Made by a program: the position numbers and the translations under genes | The notes under the pieces: model-generated | Database searches by the model: none | Seen by the model: the letters and a program-made list of their open reading frames with translations, nothing else | Told to the model about the DNA's origin: nothing | Source: Alentia gelatinosa | Taxonomy: Eukaryota; Annelida; Polychaeta; Phyllodocida; Polynoidae | Assembly: GCA_950022655.1 (NCBI GenBank) | Contig: OX465588.1 | Location: forward strand, 22,988,527 to 23,052,526 | Reading direction: 5' to 3' | Length of the DNA stretch: 64,000 nt | Part shown: piece after piece, positions 48,350 through 62,580 of the stretch | Position numbering within the stretch: the first letter of the stretch is position 1 | Layout: every line of letters starts with the position of its first letter

Positions 48350-49410
48350 TATACATAATTCGATAGAAAGCGAAATAATTGTGATCTACAAAATTTGGAT
48401 CAAGAGCAGGATAATGGTTAGATGGCAGCTGAAAATCTCACACTGTGAGAGCTCGCAGTAGATAAATAAACAAAAACAAAATTCATCGCCCACACGTTAT
48501 TAAACTTTTGTTGTAGTATTAGCTTTTTTCTAAAGATTATTTCAAAAACGGTTTTTGTAGGAATTGTATTTGTATCTCAGATTCATTCTCTTCGTGTTTG
48601 TGTTTATATCTGCACAAGGTATTACTGCGTTGGGAAGCACACAATATACTTTGTAGGAACAATTTCGTGGCTTAATGTTATCAAGTACCCTGTGGAACAA
48701 TATCATTTATCAATAAAATACCATAAAACATGTAAACAATATTTCTTAATTTTAAAAAAAGATAAAAAAAAAGATAACCTTTTGGAACTCTGAGTTCATG
48801 TTGAACGGATTCAGAGTAGGTGAATTTTGAGGTCCAATCACAGTCTATGCATACCAAATATGTTATGCCAATAGAGTTATTCATTTATAGGAACAACTGT
48901 TCAACCGTTTCATTCATGTAATTTGGACTTATGTAGGATATCTGTTATCAACTAGCGAATTATTCTGGATCTTGGAGTTCCAGGCCTAAATATCTAGCAT
49001 GTTCTTTGGAGCATCAGTATTTACAGCTGATTTCCATCACATAACTTGTGTTTACTTTGAAGTATCTTTCCAAGGTGCATGTACTCATTAATCTTGAGTT
49101 TTATATTGAATATCTGACGCTCCTTAGTCATTTAATGTAAGGTATTGTGCCAATTCAATGGGGACCGATGAGTGCCATATCTGTCTTTGAAGATTATTAT
49201 AACAATTTCTTATCCCATTTCACGATGTTAATCAAAACGGCCTCACTATAGTTGTATGTGTGGTTTGTATACGTGACACGCATTCTTCACAGGTCTTTGT
49301 ACACGAAGAGATTCCACTCCTTCTAATGACCACCCTCATTTGCTGACACAGACACCCGTCTGTGCTGTGTACGATTAAAGTACAATCAACAACACTGTTT
49401 TTTTGCTCGT
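48350..49410. other. Gene-free AT-rich stretch
   Basis: Nothing recognised. Confidence 0.5.
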
Positions 49411-49419
49411 TCGTAATTG

Positions 49420-49820
49420 CCACCCCTTGAGGCGCCCCATCAGGGATGACGGCACTTACTTCAGACACACTGCGCAAAGGCATGTTTGGTTCTGTGACGG
49501 CCCCTGTACTTTGAGGCAATAACACTGTCTCTATGTCGTGAGGCTCGGGTTGGGGTGAGGTTTAGACGGCTGGCAGGTTGGGTGACGCTAGTTCCGCCAG
49601 AGGCCACTAGGGAGCAAAACGAGGTGTCGGTCGTCACGGGACCCAGGTGTACACTGACGTTTCTGACGTCACGCCCTAGGGCATGACGTCTAAAACCAAG
49701 GCTGCGTCGTCCTAGCAGGCCCTCCGGGGCGTCTTGTCACTTACAGCGACAGCGCATGCGTAGACAACAGGAACCAGCAGTCACGTGACCAACGGAGGGC
49801 AGAAGGAAGCGAAGGCTGTA
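49420..49820. promoter_or_regulatory. GC-rich patch with clustered CRE-type sites
   Basis: A full CRE TGACGTCA at 49664-49671 lies between TGACGT at 49655-49660 and ATGACGTC at 49683-49690. A GCCCTAGGGC palindrome sits between the last two. A CACGTG word lies near 49782. This resembles a promoter or enhancer with ATF/CREB-type sites, but no transcript start or gene can be shown. Confidence 0.3.
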
Positions 49821-52800
49821 AGGGAACAATGCGTGATTAACCCTGGAGTTTAATGAAGAATTGTATTTTTAATTCCTCAATTAGTATTGTCATTGAAAGC
49901 GTGTCATCTTCAGTCCCGAGGGCGGAGTTTAACAATACTTGCAGCTAGGCTTGCTGGCTTTATCCCGGTCTGAGTCAACGATGTATGATCAATTTTTTGT
50001 TATATAAGGGAATTAGCCTTGTGTTACTCACTGTTAATATTGTGTGACAGGATTCTGAAACATCAAACAGACACTGTTGTGTTCTTTAAGAACGTACAGT
50101 TGACATATTAAGGATTATTCCAACACCAATCTGTGACTCATTCTAATTAAAGTTCCTTGTTTTCTACTTCACTATCCGAAGCCTGGACATAATAATCTCA
50201 CTTTTCTAAAAGAAAAAAATTTGTCCCGACAATATTCAGTCTGATTTGAAATGAATAAGTAAAGAATCACATCTGGCATAGTCATTGAAATGTGTGGCGA
50301 ATACTAAAATGGGTAATGCATATTGTTCTCACATTTAGAAAAACCAATTTGCAGTAACCATAGCGCTCCGGATAAAATGTAATACACATGAGTCCAGTTC
50401 CACTATAATTCGTCCATTTATCTAAATGCATTTTTAAGATAACAATGATCTAAACTAATTCTCCGAACTGAAGCGAATCCAATATGCACCACAACCTGAG
50501 AGTTAATAACAATAACATTGTATGTAGATATCAATCATCATACTTATATTTATCCTAGTGAGACGGCACTTAGTGCCCATCATAGAAGAATACCGACGAA
50601 CATCAGTAAGGAGCCTACTCTACAAAGATCGGGTGTCAAAAGCCTTTTTGTACTCAACAATCCTCCAAGGCATACATATAAGCTTTTTCTGTCGTTGAGC
50701 GAACCGCTGCTAAGGAATGCCATCTTCAGTAATGGTGTCCTTTCCGGTAATAAAAAATAACCGTAGATCCATTTAAAGATCAATACGTAGATATTCTGGC
50801 AGTGTAGGAGTTAGTAGGGTTGTCGCCTGCTAGGTAAGCTGGTCTGAGCATAAAGAACAAGACTAACGGCACAAATCATTAAAGGTTTTTCAGAATTCAA
50901 ATCAAGTATAAGCCACGTAAGAGTCGGTGGGCTAAGGCCTAAAGGCAGGGACAGATTGCTAGGACAACAATGAAAAATCATTGCCAAGGACCATTAGCAG
51001 CTATTTGGGACTCGCATTTAATCTCCACTCCCTGGTCTGTTTGGACGCGACAAAACTAATGCCATCATTGATTAGGCTGGATATTATAAGCACCGGTCGT
51101 AATTGGAAACATTCTTAGAAGCTACTCGCTTTAATAAAGTCTCAGTGTGGTGATCCCCCCATGCCTTGATCATCAATGCGCCGGCGCTCAAAATCAATGT
51201 TGCAATCCAAGGCTTTATTTGTGTTTGTGACTCAGGCGAGTCTTGGGTCGCGATGGGTAGGGGGGCGGGAGAGTGGGAGGGGGGGCCGGGTGGTAGGCGG
51301 AGGGGGATGGAAGTGTTCTCTTAAACACGAAATCTTGGGGATTCTCTGCCGGCTGGCTGTCGGTAATTATAGTCACTTTAATTAATGAAGCATCCACCGT
51401 GGTGATTTAGCACCAGTCGGCTGCCGTTATTTCAGGTAGGGGTCTAGTTCCGTGGCGTCGGCTTTCGGGCGACGGCCATATTTCTTTCTAATCCCAATGG
51501 CTTCGCCTAGTGGTAAATGTTAGGGCGTCAGAGAAGCCAAGTTCCCAGTCGGATATCTCAATAGGCAGGCAGATATCTTCTGATCGTAATTCTTCCACTT
51601 GTATCCGGTTAACTCCGAATTAATGCTCTTGTATCTGTTTTCCTTTCCTATTAGCTGTTCAATTACTGCATTATAGTATTACTCAAGTTTTATGTTTTAT
51701 GGTAATTAACAGGAAATATATCTTAAAGATAGATGATTCTATCAAATAACATCAAAATGGAATATATCATTTAGTTCATGATAATGATAAAGGTTTTAGT
51801 TGAGCACCATTTGCCATTTGTGAAAAATAAATCTGATACGTACTTTTTTTAAAGGTAATATATAGCATTGAGATTAGGTTATTATTAAAGGTGAATTATT
51901 TGTACAGCAGGTAGTCGAGGTCTTACCTGTTCACTTTTGTAAGGGTGAGGAGTTAATAAGTAGCCGTTGTCTGAACAGGAGAAGGAACTAACAGCCTGAT
52001 CATATTACCTATTTACCTTAAGAGGCACGACTCCTGTTCCACTGATAATGCTAATACATTGATCAGACAGACAAGCATAGTTTGCTTTAACAATTCCAAC
52101 TGATTAACTTCTGTCGCCTATGAGGAGTCTTTTTAAAATCGGCATGTAATTTTAGATACAGTCCCTGTAAAAAGACTTAATCGATATCTAGAGGCGACCG
52201 GTTCTGTGTACGGCGAAATGCCAACGATATAAAAACCGAGTTATCTGGGCTGTTGCTTTCCTCAAATAATTACGTCCGTGCATTGTTATGTCCAGCTTCA
52301 TGAGTTCCCATTGTATTGAGTATTTCTGTAGAGATATATTTAATTATGGGTTAATGAGAAAGAAATATGAGTGATTATAAATTCAATCTTGTGGATTAGT
52401 TTTTATTCTAGCACCTTTCGTTAAGACACGGTAATTTATAGTAGGTTCCCCCTGTAAATCCTTTACTCTCACAAGCTTTCATATATGATTCGGATTATCC
52501 TCCGAGAAGTTCTTCGTTTATTTTTAATTGATTCTATTTCTTTTGTTTTCATTTAGTTGCCCAAACTGATGTTTCCATTACGAGTATTTTTCTGGTTGCT
52601 ATTATATTCTTGTGGCCGTATGTCCTTATACCTCGCGTTCCTCCCCATTTCATATTTATGGCCGTACAACACGTTGAAGGTATGTACGTGGTGCAAGGGG
52701 TATTTACGTCGGTAAAATCAAACACGTTGTCCTTTAACAAGTATTTATTATGTACAGCCATAGGAACCCCAGATCCATATAGTCTGTATCGTTATCCCGT

Positions 52801-53390
52801 GCTAAAGCGTCTTCCCAAATATCCCATGTTGGTAGTTTAGATTCTATTGGATGATATGTAACAATAAACAGGCAATTTAAAGAGGTATACAGCGCCTTTG
52901 AATGAGGCTATTCATCTGTGCTGTGTCCGAGTAAACAACTAAATTGCATTAAAAAAGTTAAAGTCTATCAACAATGCAAACGTGAAAAACCTTCTTTCTG
53001 TGAGGAAACACAATTGACAAGTAATGTATTGGCAAAAATGAACAATATGAGCATGTATTTCGGGGTGAAACTTGAAGCGATGGGCCTTTTCTCGACCTTT
53101 CTTACCTGACCTGTTACCAATTGGAAATGTGTTATTCAAGAAGGCAATTTGTCTCCACAATTCACAAAGGAGAGGGACGGTTTTATATGACACAACTATC
53201 GTATTACTCTGTAGGCCGCTTATCTCGATAACAATCATTCTGAGGGAATAGACTCTGAAAGTCCCATCAAGTTACATATATATACCAGGAGCAAATAGTA
53301 TGTTCATCATAGATGAATGAGCGTGCAATTATAAAGGAAGAACGATTAAAAGCTATAAGTTGGATTTAGCCTATGGGTAGTTTTCTGTAA
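49820..53390. other. Gene-free stretch with a GC-rich patch
   Basis: The block 51.16-51.50 kb is G-rich (GGGGGGCGGGAGAGTGGGAGG) and is followed by a homeodomain-type TTAATTAATGAAG. The rest is AT-rich with no supported gene. Confidence 0.4.
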
Positions 53391-53392
53391 CC

Positions 53393-53600
53393 CACTTGCA
53401 CCCAGTCAACTTGCCATTTCTGCAACTGCCTATCTAGGATCCAAACACATCAAGCACCAGTGGGTCTTGAGGTATTTTGGTCTTGAGTGATTGGTTATGG
53501 TCAGTTGGGCACGCCTCTAAGAGACTGTGACACTGGCTCCCTGCTCTTCTGTTCTCACTATCACAGTGAATAGCACACAGATAGTGAAGGGATAGTTTGT
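53393..53600 (-). repeat. Dispersed repeat, copy 2 (family unknown)
   Basis: Opposite-strand partner of the 47530 copy. On the minus strand it keeps an open frame of 79 codons (53434-53673) with several Cys and His residues, whereas copy 1 has stops. I do not recognise the protein, so coding status is open. Confidence 0.5.
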
Positions 53601-53879
53601 ATGCAGTACAAGTCATGATAAGACAAGTAAAATTATACAGCCATATAGTATGATAATGTAACATGAGAGACATGTGAGGAAACGATAAAAATATGTAAGG
53701 AGAAATGTAAGATATAAGACTGGTACAACCAGTTAATAGATATTGTAAAAATTTGGGTAGTGGTGGGTGGGAAAAAAGTTTTCAGGTCCAGCCTGTAGCA
53801 TGAAGGACGCGAGAGTGAGTGATTTGTGGTGGTCACGTGAGGTACAGAAATGAGTGACGTAGTTAGTATACACACGGTA

Positions 53880-55100
53880 CATAGACATACACGGCAGCCG
53901 ACACAGAATTAAGCTTACTTTACAATTAATGCCAATGATAAAACATTTACGTTATTGATGCCCTTCATTTCACTCGAGCACGATCTCCAATTCTAGATGT
54001 TCTCAAGCGACAATACTTTACTTTGTATATCATTTTATCTTGAGTAAAGAGTAGTTTCTCAGGTACTTCATTCGATTGAAAACTACAAATTGAATTAGAC
54101 TACAGAATATAAGCCTACAGAAATCCTCTCTCGCAGAAAAAGATTTTGTCGAGAGCAATAACATGTGGTATAGGGACTATTAGTCTCAAAATAAAAAAAG
54201 CATTCAAGCTCTAATCCTCGTATTGATTATATCCACAAATATACCATTGATGAGAAACATAAATGAAACTATTTTATCATTTCCAAAAAGTGGGGAGTCG
54301 ATATAACGTGATTGAGCTTTCTTTTTTCCGTTGCCAATGGAATAGACGACATCTGGAGCCAAACTGGTTTTGGCGAAAGAGGCCATCGACTCGCTTGTTT
54401 GTGTACAGCATCAGCTGAATAGGGAGCTAATTTGGCCAGCGCCCTTGTGGTTCTCCTTTTTTCATGTGGTTCGCATCGGGCCTGTCTAACTATTGATTTA
54501 ACAAAATGGTCGGTCTAAGAACCTTTGACTTTGTCCCCTAAGTTTACCTTTATTCACTTTACGTTCTGTGTTGAGATCTCAGTGGGAACATCATCAGAAA
54601 GTAAAGCTAGATTCAATACAATACTTGTATTATAGATTGTCTCAAACCAACAACTCCTGGATAATAGTTTAGTATTTTGATTTCTTGACATATCGGAAAT
54701 GGGCAATATCGTAGACAAACGTCTAGACAAGGCACTTCAAGGGCTTGACCGCCGAAAAAAGGTGATCACTGTCCCAATATGCCCCGCGATATTGCCAGGT
54801 CAAAAGTGCATATATCATGAGGTGCTTTCTTCGTTTTTTATATATACGATACACTATCATTTAGGAAATACCACATCCATAATGTTACCAAGGACATATG
54901 GAACATTTTTGAATATTTTTTAAGCACTTAAAGCTCTGTTCCAAGTCAAACTAAGAAAATATTGATTTGAGACACATACCCTAATAAAGAATCACTACAT
55001 TTGTAGGGCATAAGTGCATATGCATCGTCTATCTAATTCCAAAATTTCAAAATTATCTGATCACTATCTCTGATTACCCACCAACATTTCAACATGCTGA
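53880..55100. other. Gene-free AT-rich stretch
   Basis: Nothing recognised. Confidence 0.5.
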
Positions 55101-55110
55101 CATGTTGTAG

Positions 55111-55281
55111 AGACCCGGCGATACATGTTTTCCATAGGGAATATATCGTAGACACCTGTTCTGTAGAGACGTGGTCATCTGCCCCAGTTATAGGAGACCT
55201 TCTGACGCGATTTTAAATTTTTATCGGGGTTCATCGTAGAGAATATCGGAGCGCATCGGGTGCTCAGTGGACGCCGGGCCT
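55111..55281. mobile_element. Deleted, inverted copy of the AGGCCCGG MITE
   Basis: The right end GGACGCCGGGCCT followed by TA matches the terminal repeat of the 60192 element. The stretch from about 55160 to 55228 (CGTGGTCA..CTGCCCC..GACGCGATTTT) is the reverse complement of that element's centre. The left end AGACCCGGCG is degenerate and roughly 90 bp are missing. Confidence 0.55.
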
Positions 55282-55289
55282 TACATTAA

Positions 55290-57172
55290 GACATTTAAAA
55301 ACTATTGGTCCTAGCGGAAGAATAGATCAGGGGTAGAGCCACAGGACAACAAGCTATCTGAGATGATGGGACCAGTCACGTTTGATAACAACTATCTTCC
55401 ATAGAGAGAGAAATCTTGTATAATCAATAAGACACGATTTTGGAGATAAAATAGTTTTTATTTCTTTGACATAAGACTTATTTTGTTTTGTTAAAAGCGT
55501 TGATCACATTTGATAAAAGAATCAATATGATACTAGATGTCTTGAGTATTGATAAAAATTGTGTAAAGAGTTTGTCCGCCCTTGCGAGAGAATTTCATAA
55601 AAAGTTTGAGAATTATACAAAATTATGAAAGGAGGTGTTGACGGGTACGGCGGGCAGGGGAAACGATCCAATAACCAGGTAATCGCGGAGATGAGTGAGG
55701 CCGAGGTTACTTTTTGGCGGGTATTTATAGTGGAATTGCGGCTGGTGCTTTTTGCGAGTTCCCGCTGGTAACGGGCGAGTTCCGCTTATAACTTAAAGGT
55801 CCCGTCCGGCGCCCCGCAGTGAATACTAGAAATTATATGATTCGAAGTAAATGCAAAGAATAATATCCAAAAGCGTGTCTGAATAGATAATGAATAATTT
55901 ACAATTATTGTCCAATTTGTCTCCTACAAGTGACTTCGATCCTAGGACAATTAGGCGGTCAGACAGGCTGGGGATTTTAAGGGTTCTTAGAAACGACAGG
56001 TAGTGCCACATAATATCCTTTTTGTTAAATAGAATCATTATCCATAATTATCAATGACTCGAACCAAATGTCCCTCCTCTAAGACTACCGTTTTGTATCA
56101 GAGACCTTATTAAACATCTTCGCGCTGATTTCACTGATAAATAAGGCTGCTCTTCCTAGTTCAATTCACGCAGTACCGTTTTCGTTGAACACTTGTAAAC
56201 AATTTGTGGTGTCTTGTAGGCATGGGCTGGCCTCCCCGACGATTGTCTTTATATCTAATTGATAGGCACCTAGGCCAGGGATATATGCTCTCCTTACCAG
56301 CGTAGTTAAATGCCCCCCTGATCTCCACTTGTGACTCCTCATAAATGGAGTACATCACTTGCTCCTGCAGCATCACAGTGACACGACATCATCCCTGACG
56401 TCATCTTGTTTTTTATGCTGGCCAGGTGATATTAGGCTGGTGTCTATGGCGACCAGAGGCATGTATCAATTGGAAGAGGGGGCCTGGACATGGAGACATG
56501 CTGGTTTTCCTCCAAGAACTGTTGATATATAGGTTAAAGATCGGGGTTTCGCGCAAAGTGCCAGGCAATATATCTTAACGCGCAGGCAGATATAGAAAAT
56601 GAGAGAGGGAAGGGGAGAGTGGGTTAGAAATAAGCGAGAACCATGATAAGAAATAAAGAACGATATGTTAGAAACAAATGAAAGAAAGCGAGAGAGTGTT
56701 AGGGAGAGATACGGCAAGGAGAGGACCATTAATTGGCCGAGAGAGCAAGAACACAAGGTAAGCGAAACAGACAGATATATAACAGAGAGAGGATCACACA
56801 TGTAATAGTGAATACGAAGCCGAATAAAAACTGGATAACAGACAATAAGAAAGGAGTCTTGATTCCAGTAGAATCAAATCAGGTTCTAGGTAACGACAAT
56901 TCTGAGAAATACATTTAGAAATGGAAACACCCATACGTTAGATTTTTTTAAATTTTTTTTATTGTACAATAAGCAGTACATACAGGCCTCTGCTGCGCAG
57001 GTATTCTGGCCAGTTATAGTTGAACAGAGTACATTCAGGATACAGTAACAAGTCTCGTGCTATATATATACAACAAGGTAAGTATTATTTACCTGGTGAA
57101 AGGATGAGATGAGTTTGGATGGCCTTTGTACCACATAGATTGAGAAAAAGACTTTATAACGATAGAGAGAGG

Positions 57173-57210
<38 letters not shown>

Positions 57211-60185
57211 GAGAGGGTGAAGGAGGAAGCACGAGGTACAGGGAATGGAAATATATGGGCACAACCTATGAGAGGTCAAGGTCGGGATGCACCTTAACCA
57301 AATCCCTGAGAAAACGAGACCCTTATGCATTATTTACGTGCAGAAAATGAGAATTTATTAACCTCCGATGTCATACCCTTGTCCTAACCCTCGGCCAAGT
57401 TGCCAGCATGGGTCGCATCCACACCCTCTCCAACCCCCACTAACACAACCCCTCACATACACCTCAGGCCAGGGCATCAACATGTTAAGCTTGTTAGGGC
57501 GAGTTACTCTTTTGATGTGGGGTGAGCTGCTCAGTGTTTATCCCTCTGAGACTCCACAGGCTCCCTCGGGACAGGGTGGGAACGGGGGACGGGTGTGAGG
57601 AATGGGACTGGTCATACGAGGGGAGGCGAGGAATGGTAGTGTCATTATACCCCATTGTCAGAGACCCTTGAGGAGCGTCCATCTATTCTTCAGGTCATAG
57701 CCCCACCCTTCTCAGGCGCTCGTGAGTCTGGTGTCGCTGGCCTTGTCGAAGGCGCTGAGGAGGGTGTGTGGTCATTGTAACATGTCGGGAATGGGTGCAC
57801 TGGGGGTATTATAGCATAGATAGACAATGACAGTGTCCACTGGTATCACTTGGTGAAGATCGTGGCCTGCTGGGAATTGATACTGAGGCCTGGGTGTTGT
57901 CAGTGTGACTACCACGTTTATACATAGCAAGAACAATCTCACTATTTTTATACGTCCATGTGGGTTGCTTGTTCCTTACACCAAAGGGGTATCGTGTATA
58001 TTACTAGACAAAGCTATACTCATTGCTATTGTATTAACCAATTAGAAATTCTACACATGGCAAAAATAAAAACTATATGTATTTTGTTTATAAGTACAAA
58101 AGGTTTTGTTTAATGAAAAATCTAAATCTCTTGCTGGCTTGTGTTTTGAGTTGATAGGTTATCGGGTGCAGATCTAAGTCTTCACATTACTATGCCTTTG
58201 TCCTGTTTACCCCAATTATAACGATGATGAAAGAAGAAAGGATGTGCAATTATCGATACCTTGGTACCAGTCCCTGACTTTATTCCAAACACTGCTTGCA
58301 TACATAGCATATGAGAGTGCTGAACAGTAAATTCGATTGAGTATGAAAATGTGATAAACTACTGTTACTTTTCTTCCGATGCAGATTAACTTTCCATTTG
58401 CTATTTAGGTGTAAACATTGGGCTCACCACAAAGAGATTTCCGATTCAGGGCAAAAATCCTCTTGATTACCCAAAGCAATGGGAGTGAAAAGGCCCAGTG
58501 TTGTGTCTATGATATACTTTCGATTTGCTTCTATGTGTGTGAAAAAGATACGACGCCACATGCGGTGAGATGGGACTTTTATCGCTGTTTGTGCCATCAT
58601 GTGTGTTTTGGACTAATATACTGTCAACATCGCTGGTGTGCAACCTATAGATCTGGTTTCGTCTGCCTGGCTGTGGGAGTGTGAGGATGTGCATGGAGGT
58701 GGGGGATTACGAGTTGAGGCCCGCTGGCTCGCTATGCATTGATTGCCTATCGACGCCTGGCGTCTCTTTACGCTTCAATCACGGTATAGTGTGAAACAAT
58801 ATACCGCGAAAGTTCTTTGTGTGTCTTCAGCAGCAGTGGCAGAGCTGCCGTCATTGCGTCGCACCACCGCCCTCACCACCAAATCTGTCAGCTTCCTTAC
58901 CCACCGTCTCCTACTCCACCACCATCGCCATCATCACCAGTGTCACCACTAGCTGAATTGTCACTACTAGGCCACAGTTACATTTACCACTATTATTTCC
59001 ACCATGGCTTGGACCATCACCACCGCCGTAGCTTCCAGCAAGGCTATTGTTACACTATTTACACGTCCCCGCCCATTACAGCAACGCAATCCCCATTACT
59101 ATAACCAACACCACTGTTACCCTCAGAATTATAACTTGAACAATGAATCACACTATTAAAACTCTTGATAAACACTGCTCCAACTAGATTAGTAGTGACA
59201 TACACATTGTACCATTACTTGTAGAAGGAGAGCAGTTATATCCACCAAATCATCGACCGGTACTCGACATTACCAACCACAACAACCCACTATCCATGAT
59301 AACCTCAAGCCAGCCTAGTGCCTATTGAATCACTTCCTAATCTGAACTGCCAATGCCCATCAACCAAGACCTCTTACTCAAACTCCGATTCAAAATTACC
59401 TGTCGCTAGCGTCCCACACTACTACCACCGCCATCTAACATGGGCAAGGACAAAGAAGCCCCGCAGAAAACCCTCCACCAACACACCACCGTGTCCTTCA
59501 CTCTACCGCCCCACCCATCCACGTGAACAAACTGCCAGCGTTGACACGCGTCATAATTTACCCGTGCGCGTCGCCTGGTGGTAGAGGGGGCAGACAATCG
59601 CCGGTAAACATACTAGGAACAGATCGGTAAGGGGGAGTCCATCGCCCATCGACGGCGTCATCGGCAGTCCAGGCGGGCTCATTGATATTTCACAGGCGAC
59701 CAGGCCCTAGTCCCCACCTGTCCTGCTCCCACTGCCTGAGTCAGGGCCTTCTTTTCATATGCTGCTCATGATGGGCCCTGAATCTATACCCGGATAGCGT
59801 GCGGTGCGCAGTGAATAGTGATTTAGGTACAGGGACGCCCGGTTAGGGTGTTTTTTAATAGAGGAGTGAGGTGTTTATGTGGGCGTTTTTACCATGACAA
59901 TGGACGTCTAGTAGATTAGCAAAGGGGCCGTTACGAGACCAACCGTACATCATGATTATCTGCGTATTTGAAGGTATATGCAGCTATTGTTATCGCTGAA
60001 AACATGTTCCAGTGGAATGTATTTCTTTATCCTCACCATCTTTATATTGTATTATTTACTCTTTCCCTAACACCGAACTGCCACCTGTTTTAAGTTGCAA
60101 AGTGAAACTTTGTAGTAACAATTATCACCCACATAACATGAAAGAAGCATAATATGGTTGTTTGCAATCTGGCTGCAGCTCCAAA
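55290..60185. other. Gene-free stretch with several GC patches
   Basis: GC patches at 55.64-55.82 (with TTTTTGGCGGG), 57.37-57.79 and 59.45-59.76 kb. A CRE TGACGTCA lies at 56396. A CAC/ACC-rich tract covers 58.86-59.55 kb. Purine-rich DNA lies at 56.58-56.80 kb. No gene. Confidence 0.45.
57179..57207 (+). repeat. GA microsatellite
   Basis: About 14 GA units within a longer GA-rich tract (57163-57220). Confidence 0.92.
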
Positions 60186-60191
60186 TCGATA

Positions 60192-60454
60192 AGGCCCGGC
60201 ATCCACCTACCACGATATGGCTCCGATATGGTCTACGATGGACCTCCCGATAAAATATAAAAATCGCGTCGGAAGATCACCTAATATCGGGGCAGTTGAC
60301 CACGACTCTGCGATTAGTCTCCATTATAAAAGGGCGTCTACGATTTAGTCCCGATGAAAAACCTGTATCGTAGGGTGTCTACGATTTTTACTTTTTGTAG
60401 CGGAGCCATATCGGGAGGTCTAAATTTCTATCATAGTAGGTGTACACCGGGCCT
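60192..60454. mobile_element. TA-flanked MITE, full-length copy (263 bp)
   Basis: The element begins AGGCCCGGCATCCACCTACC and ends GGTGTACACCGGGCCT, so its ends are inverted repeats. It is flanked by TA at 60190-60191 and 60455-60456, consistent with a 2-bp target duplication. Internally it repeats ACGATTT/TCTACGAT-like words. No coding capacity; superfamily not assigned. Confidence 0.6.
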
Positions 60455-60456
60455 TA

Positions 60457-62580
60457 ACATGAAGGTAGTGTCTGATAAAACATACACTGTCGAAACCAAG
60501 CAGTAGCAAATCGTCATCGTAAATCTAACCAGATGAACAACGATTTGGGAATTGTAATACTCATAGCAGAGAGACGTAGAACTTTCAAATTGGATTTGAC
60601 CTAATTATTTTGCAAAGACTTGGGACCGCTTTAGGTTTTTGCTATTATAAAATCAGCCGAAGAAGCATTAAATAATTCAAATCACCAATCTGGCGCGTCT
60701 TTATTACGAATTATGTTGCCCAGCAATTCACAACATCTGTATTTTTTTCATGTAGCAGTAGGGGATGGTCTCTATCACCCCATCTTTTCATGTCTCTGAA
60801 GACCTCAGTATTGGATCCCAACAATATAGAGTCAGCTACCCGTAGTCAGTTTGGCGTCATATTCCTACAAAGATGAATATCTCGGTATCAAGTGTTTTTA
60901 CTTTTCGATGATAATGCATATTCTAAATATGAACTGTCTTTATACCCGGCACAATGTGGGCGATTTTAACAGAAGACACTCAGCTCCACTTCATAATCAT
61001 CCTTCCGACTGTTGCGATATTGGGCCTCAGTGATTGCAGGTAATGAAGATACAAAATAAGGTCTGCAAATATTACGTCTGCAGTCTGTTGCCGTTAGCCT
61101 TACAAGGCGACCATGGATGTCAATATCATTTTCTTCCTTACAATACCCTCCACCTTTGCCGCTTTTTAACTTTAATTAGTGAACAGACGGAAAGGGAGAG
61201 CGAGGCTACATCCCAGTCTCAGTGGTTAAGTCCGTTTCTGCAGATGAGGGGGAAAATGTCAAGTGTATTGACTATCACCGTATATAGCATCCGCTTCAAA
61301 GAGCTTGCCGATACAATTTCCTTTAGCCTGATTGGGTGTTACCAAAGTCAAAGAAAGATTTTCATTTGGCTAATTACTTTTTTTCCGTCTGCACTCTCCT
61401 TTGAAAAGGCGAAATAAATAAACTCACCATCAAAAGGATTTCCAAGTGATCCGTTTGACAGTCTTCTTCCTTTATGCACGTGGATGGCTTTTACCAAAAA
61501 TCTACTTCCATTGAAAGGGAATGCAGGTTGAATAGTCTATCTATCCGGATAAAAATGACGCTCTCATGGGAGGCAGTAAACAGGCATCGGGAGGATCTGT
61601 GTGTGTGATCGTGTTAGGATGGGGCCTGTTGCCAAAACATATTGTTTGCATATTCACGGCGGGTCTGCGCGTATAAATACAATGACTCCTCGGAAAGCTC
61701 TGTTGATCAAAGCATGGTTTCCTGTTGACTAAGCAATACCGGTTTTTTTTCTCTTCCTGATGGTCTCGGATTTATGGCAGCGCTATTGGCGGCGTAGAAA
61801 ACTCTTTTGCCAAACGCCGACTGGGGTTCCACGTAGTAACATGATTAACAGTGAACTGTTTGTGTTCGTGTATATGCAGCGCACAAGTTCCTGAGCTATT
61901 CCTTCAACTGTGTTACGATTCTATTTGTGTTCTGACTGGGGCAACCCGACGCCAGTGGTGATTTATTTCCCTTTTCTTCTTGGTTTTGTTAGAACTGGAG
62001 CATTTTATGGGATTCGGCGTTTTTACGCCTTGTTTGGTATTCATTTGGCGGATAATTAGGAATGAAAGCTTGAATTATCGTCGATTCATATGGGTTGCGT
62101 TGATATCAACTATACAAAATATGCTCCCCTGACCTTTTGGTGCCTGGTTGCTTTGTAGTGGGTCTTTTCTCAAGCATAAACTCTTCCTTGGCATGGTCCT
62201 GGCCGTTGTCCCAGTATAAAAGATCCAAAACATCATCTAAGAGGATCCACATAGTTATTCCCTTTGCCATGTGACTGCCTCAGCCTGCACTGTACCCGCG
62301 CCAACTTACATCCTTCTTTGTGTGTCTCTAGGTGGTTTGCTTTTTCTTTCAACACCTCCTCTTTATATTTTCATCATGCAACACATTTCATTTTTATGAT
62401 ATATCCATAGCCATGTTCCAATACCTTGTTAGCCTTTATTGATTTATGACTTTTGATTTGGTGCAGTTTATTTTATATTAGAAGGTAGTAGTTCCGATGG
62501 AATAACAATACATTACTCTTCTCCTCATTAGACCATCTATTGAGCTGGGTCTGAAAGAACGTGTTTGGCTGGCTCGAGGA
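60457..62580. other. Gene-free stretch
   Basis: Frames of up to 127 codons (61034-61417) show no recognisable domain. The block 61.44-62.30 kb has complex, non-repetitive sequence of the kind often found in conserved non-coding DNA, but conservation cannot be judged from one sequence. Confidence 0.4.

Noticed and set aside
61034..61417. 127-codon plus-strand frame
   Set aside because: No motif recognised, starts beside a stop-rich stretch and shows no splice or promoter context.
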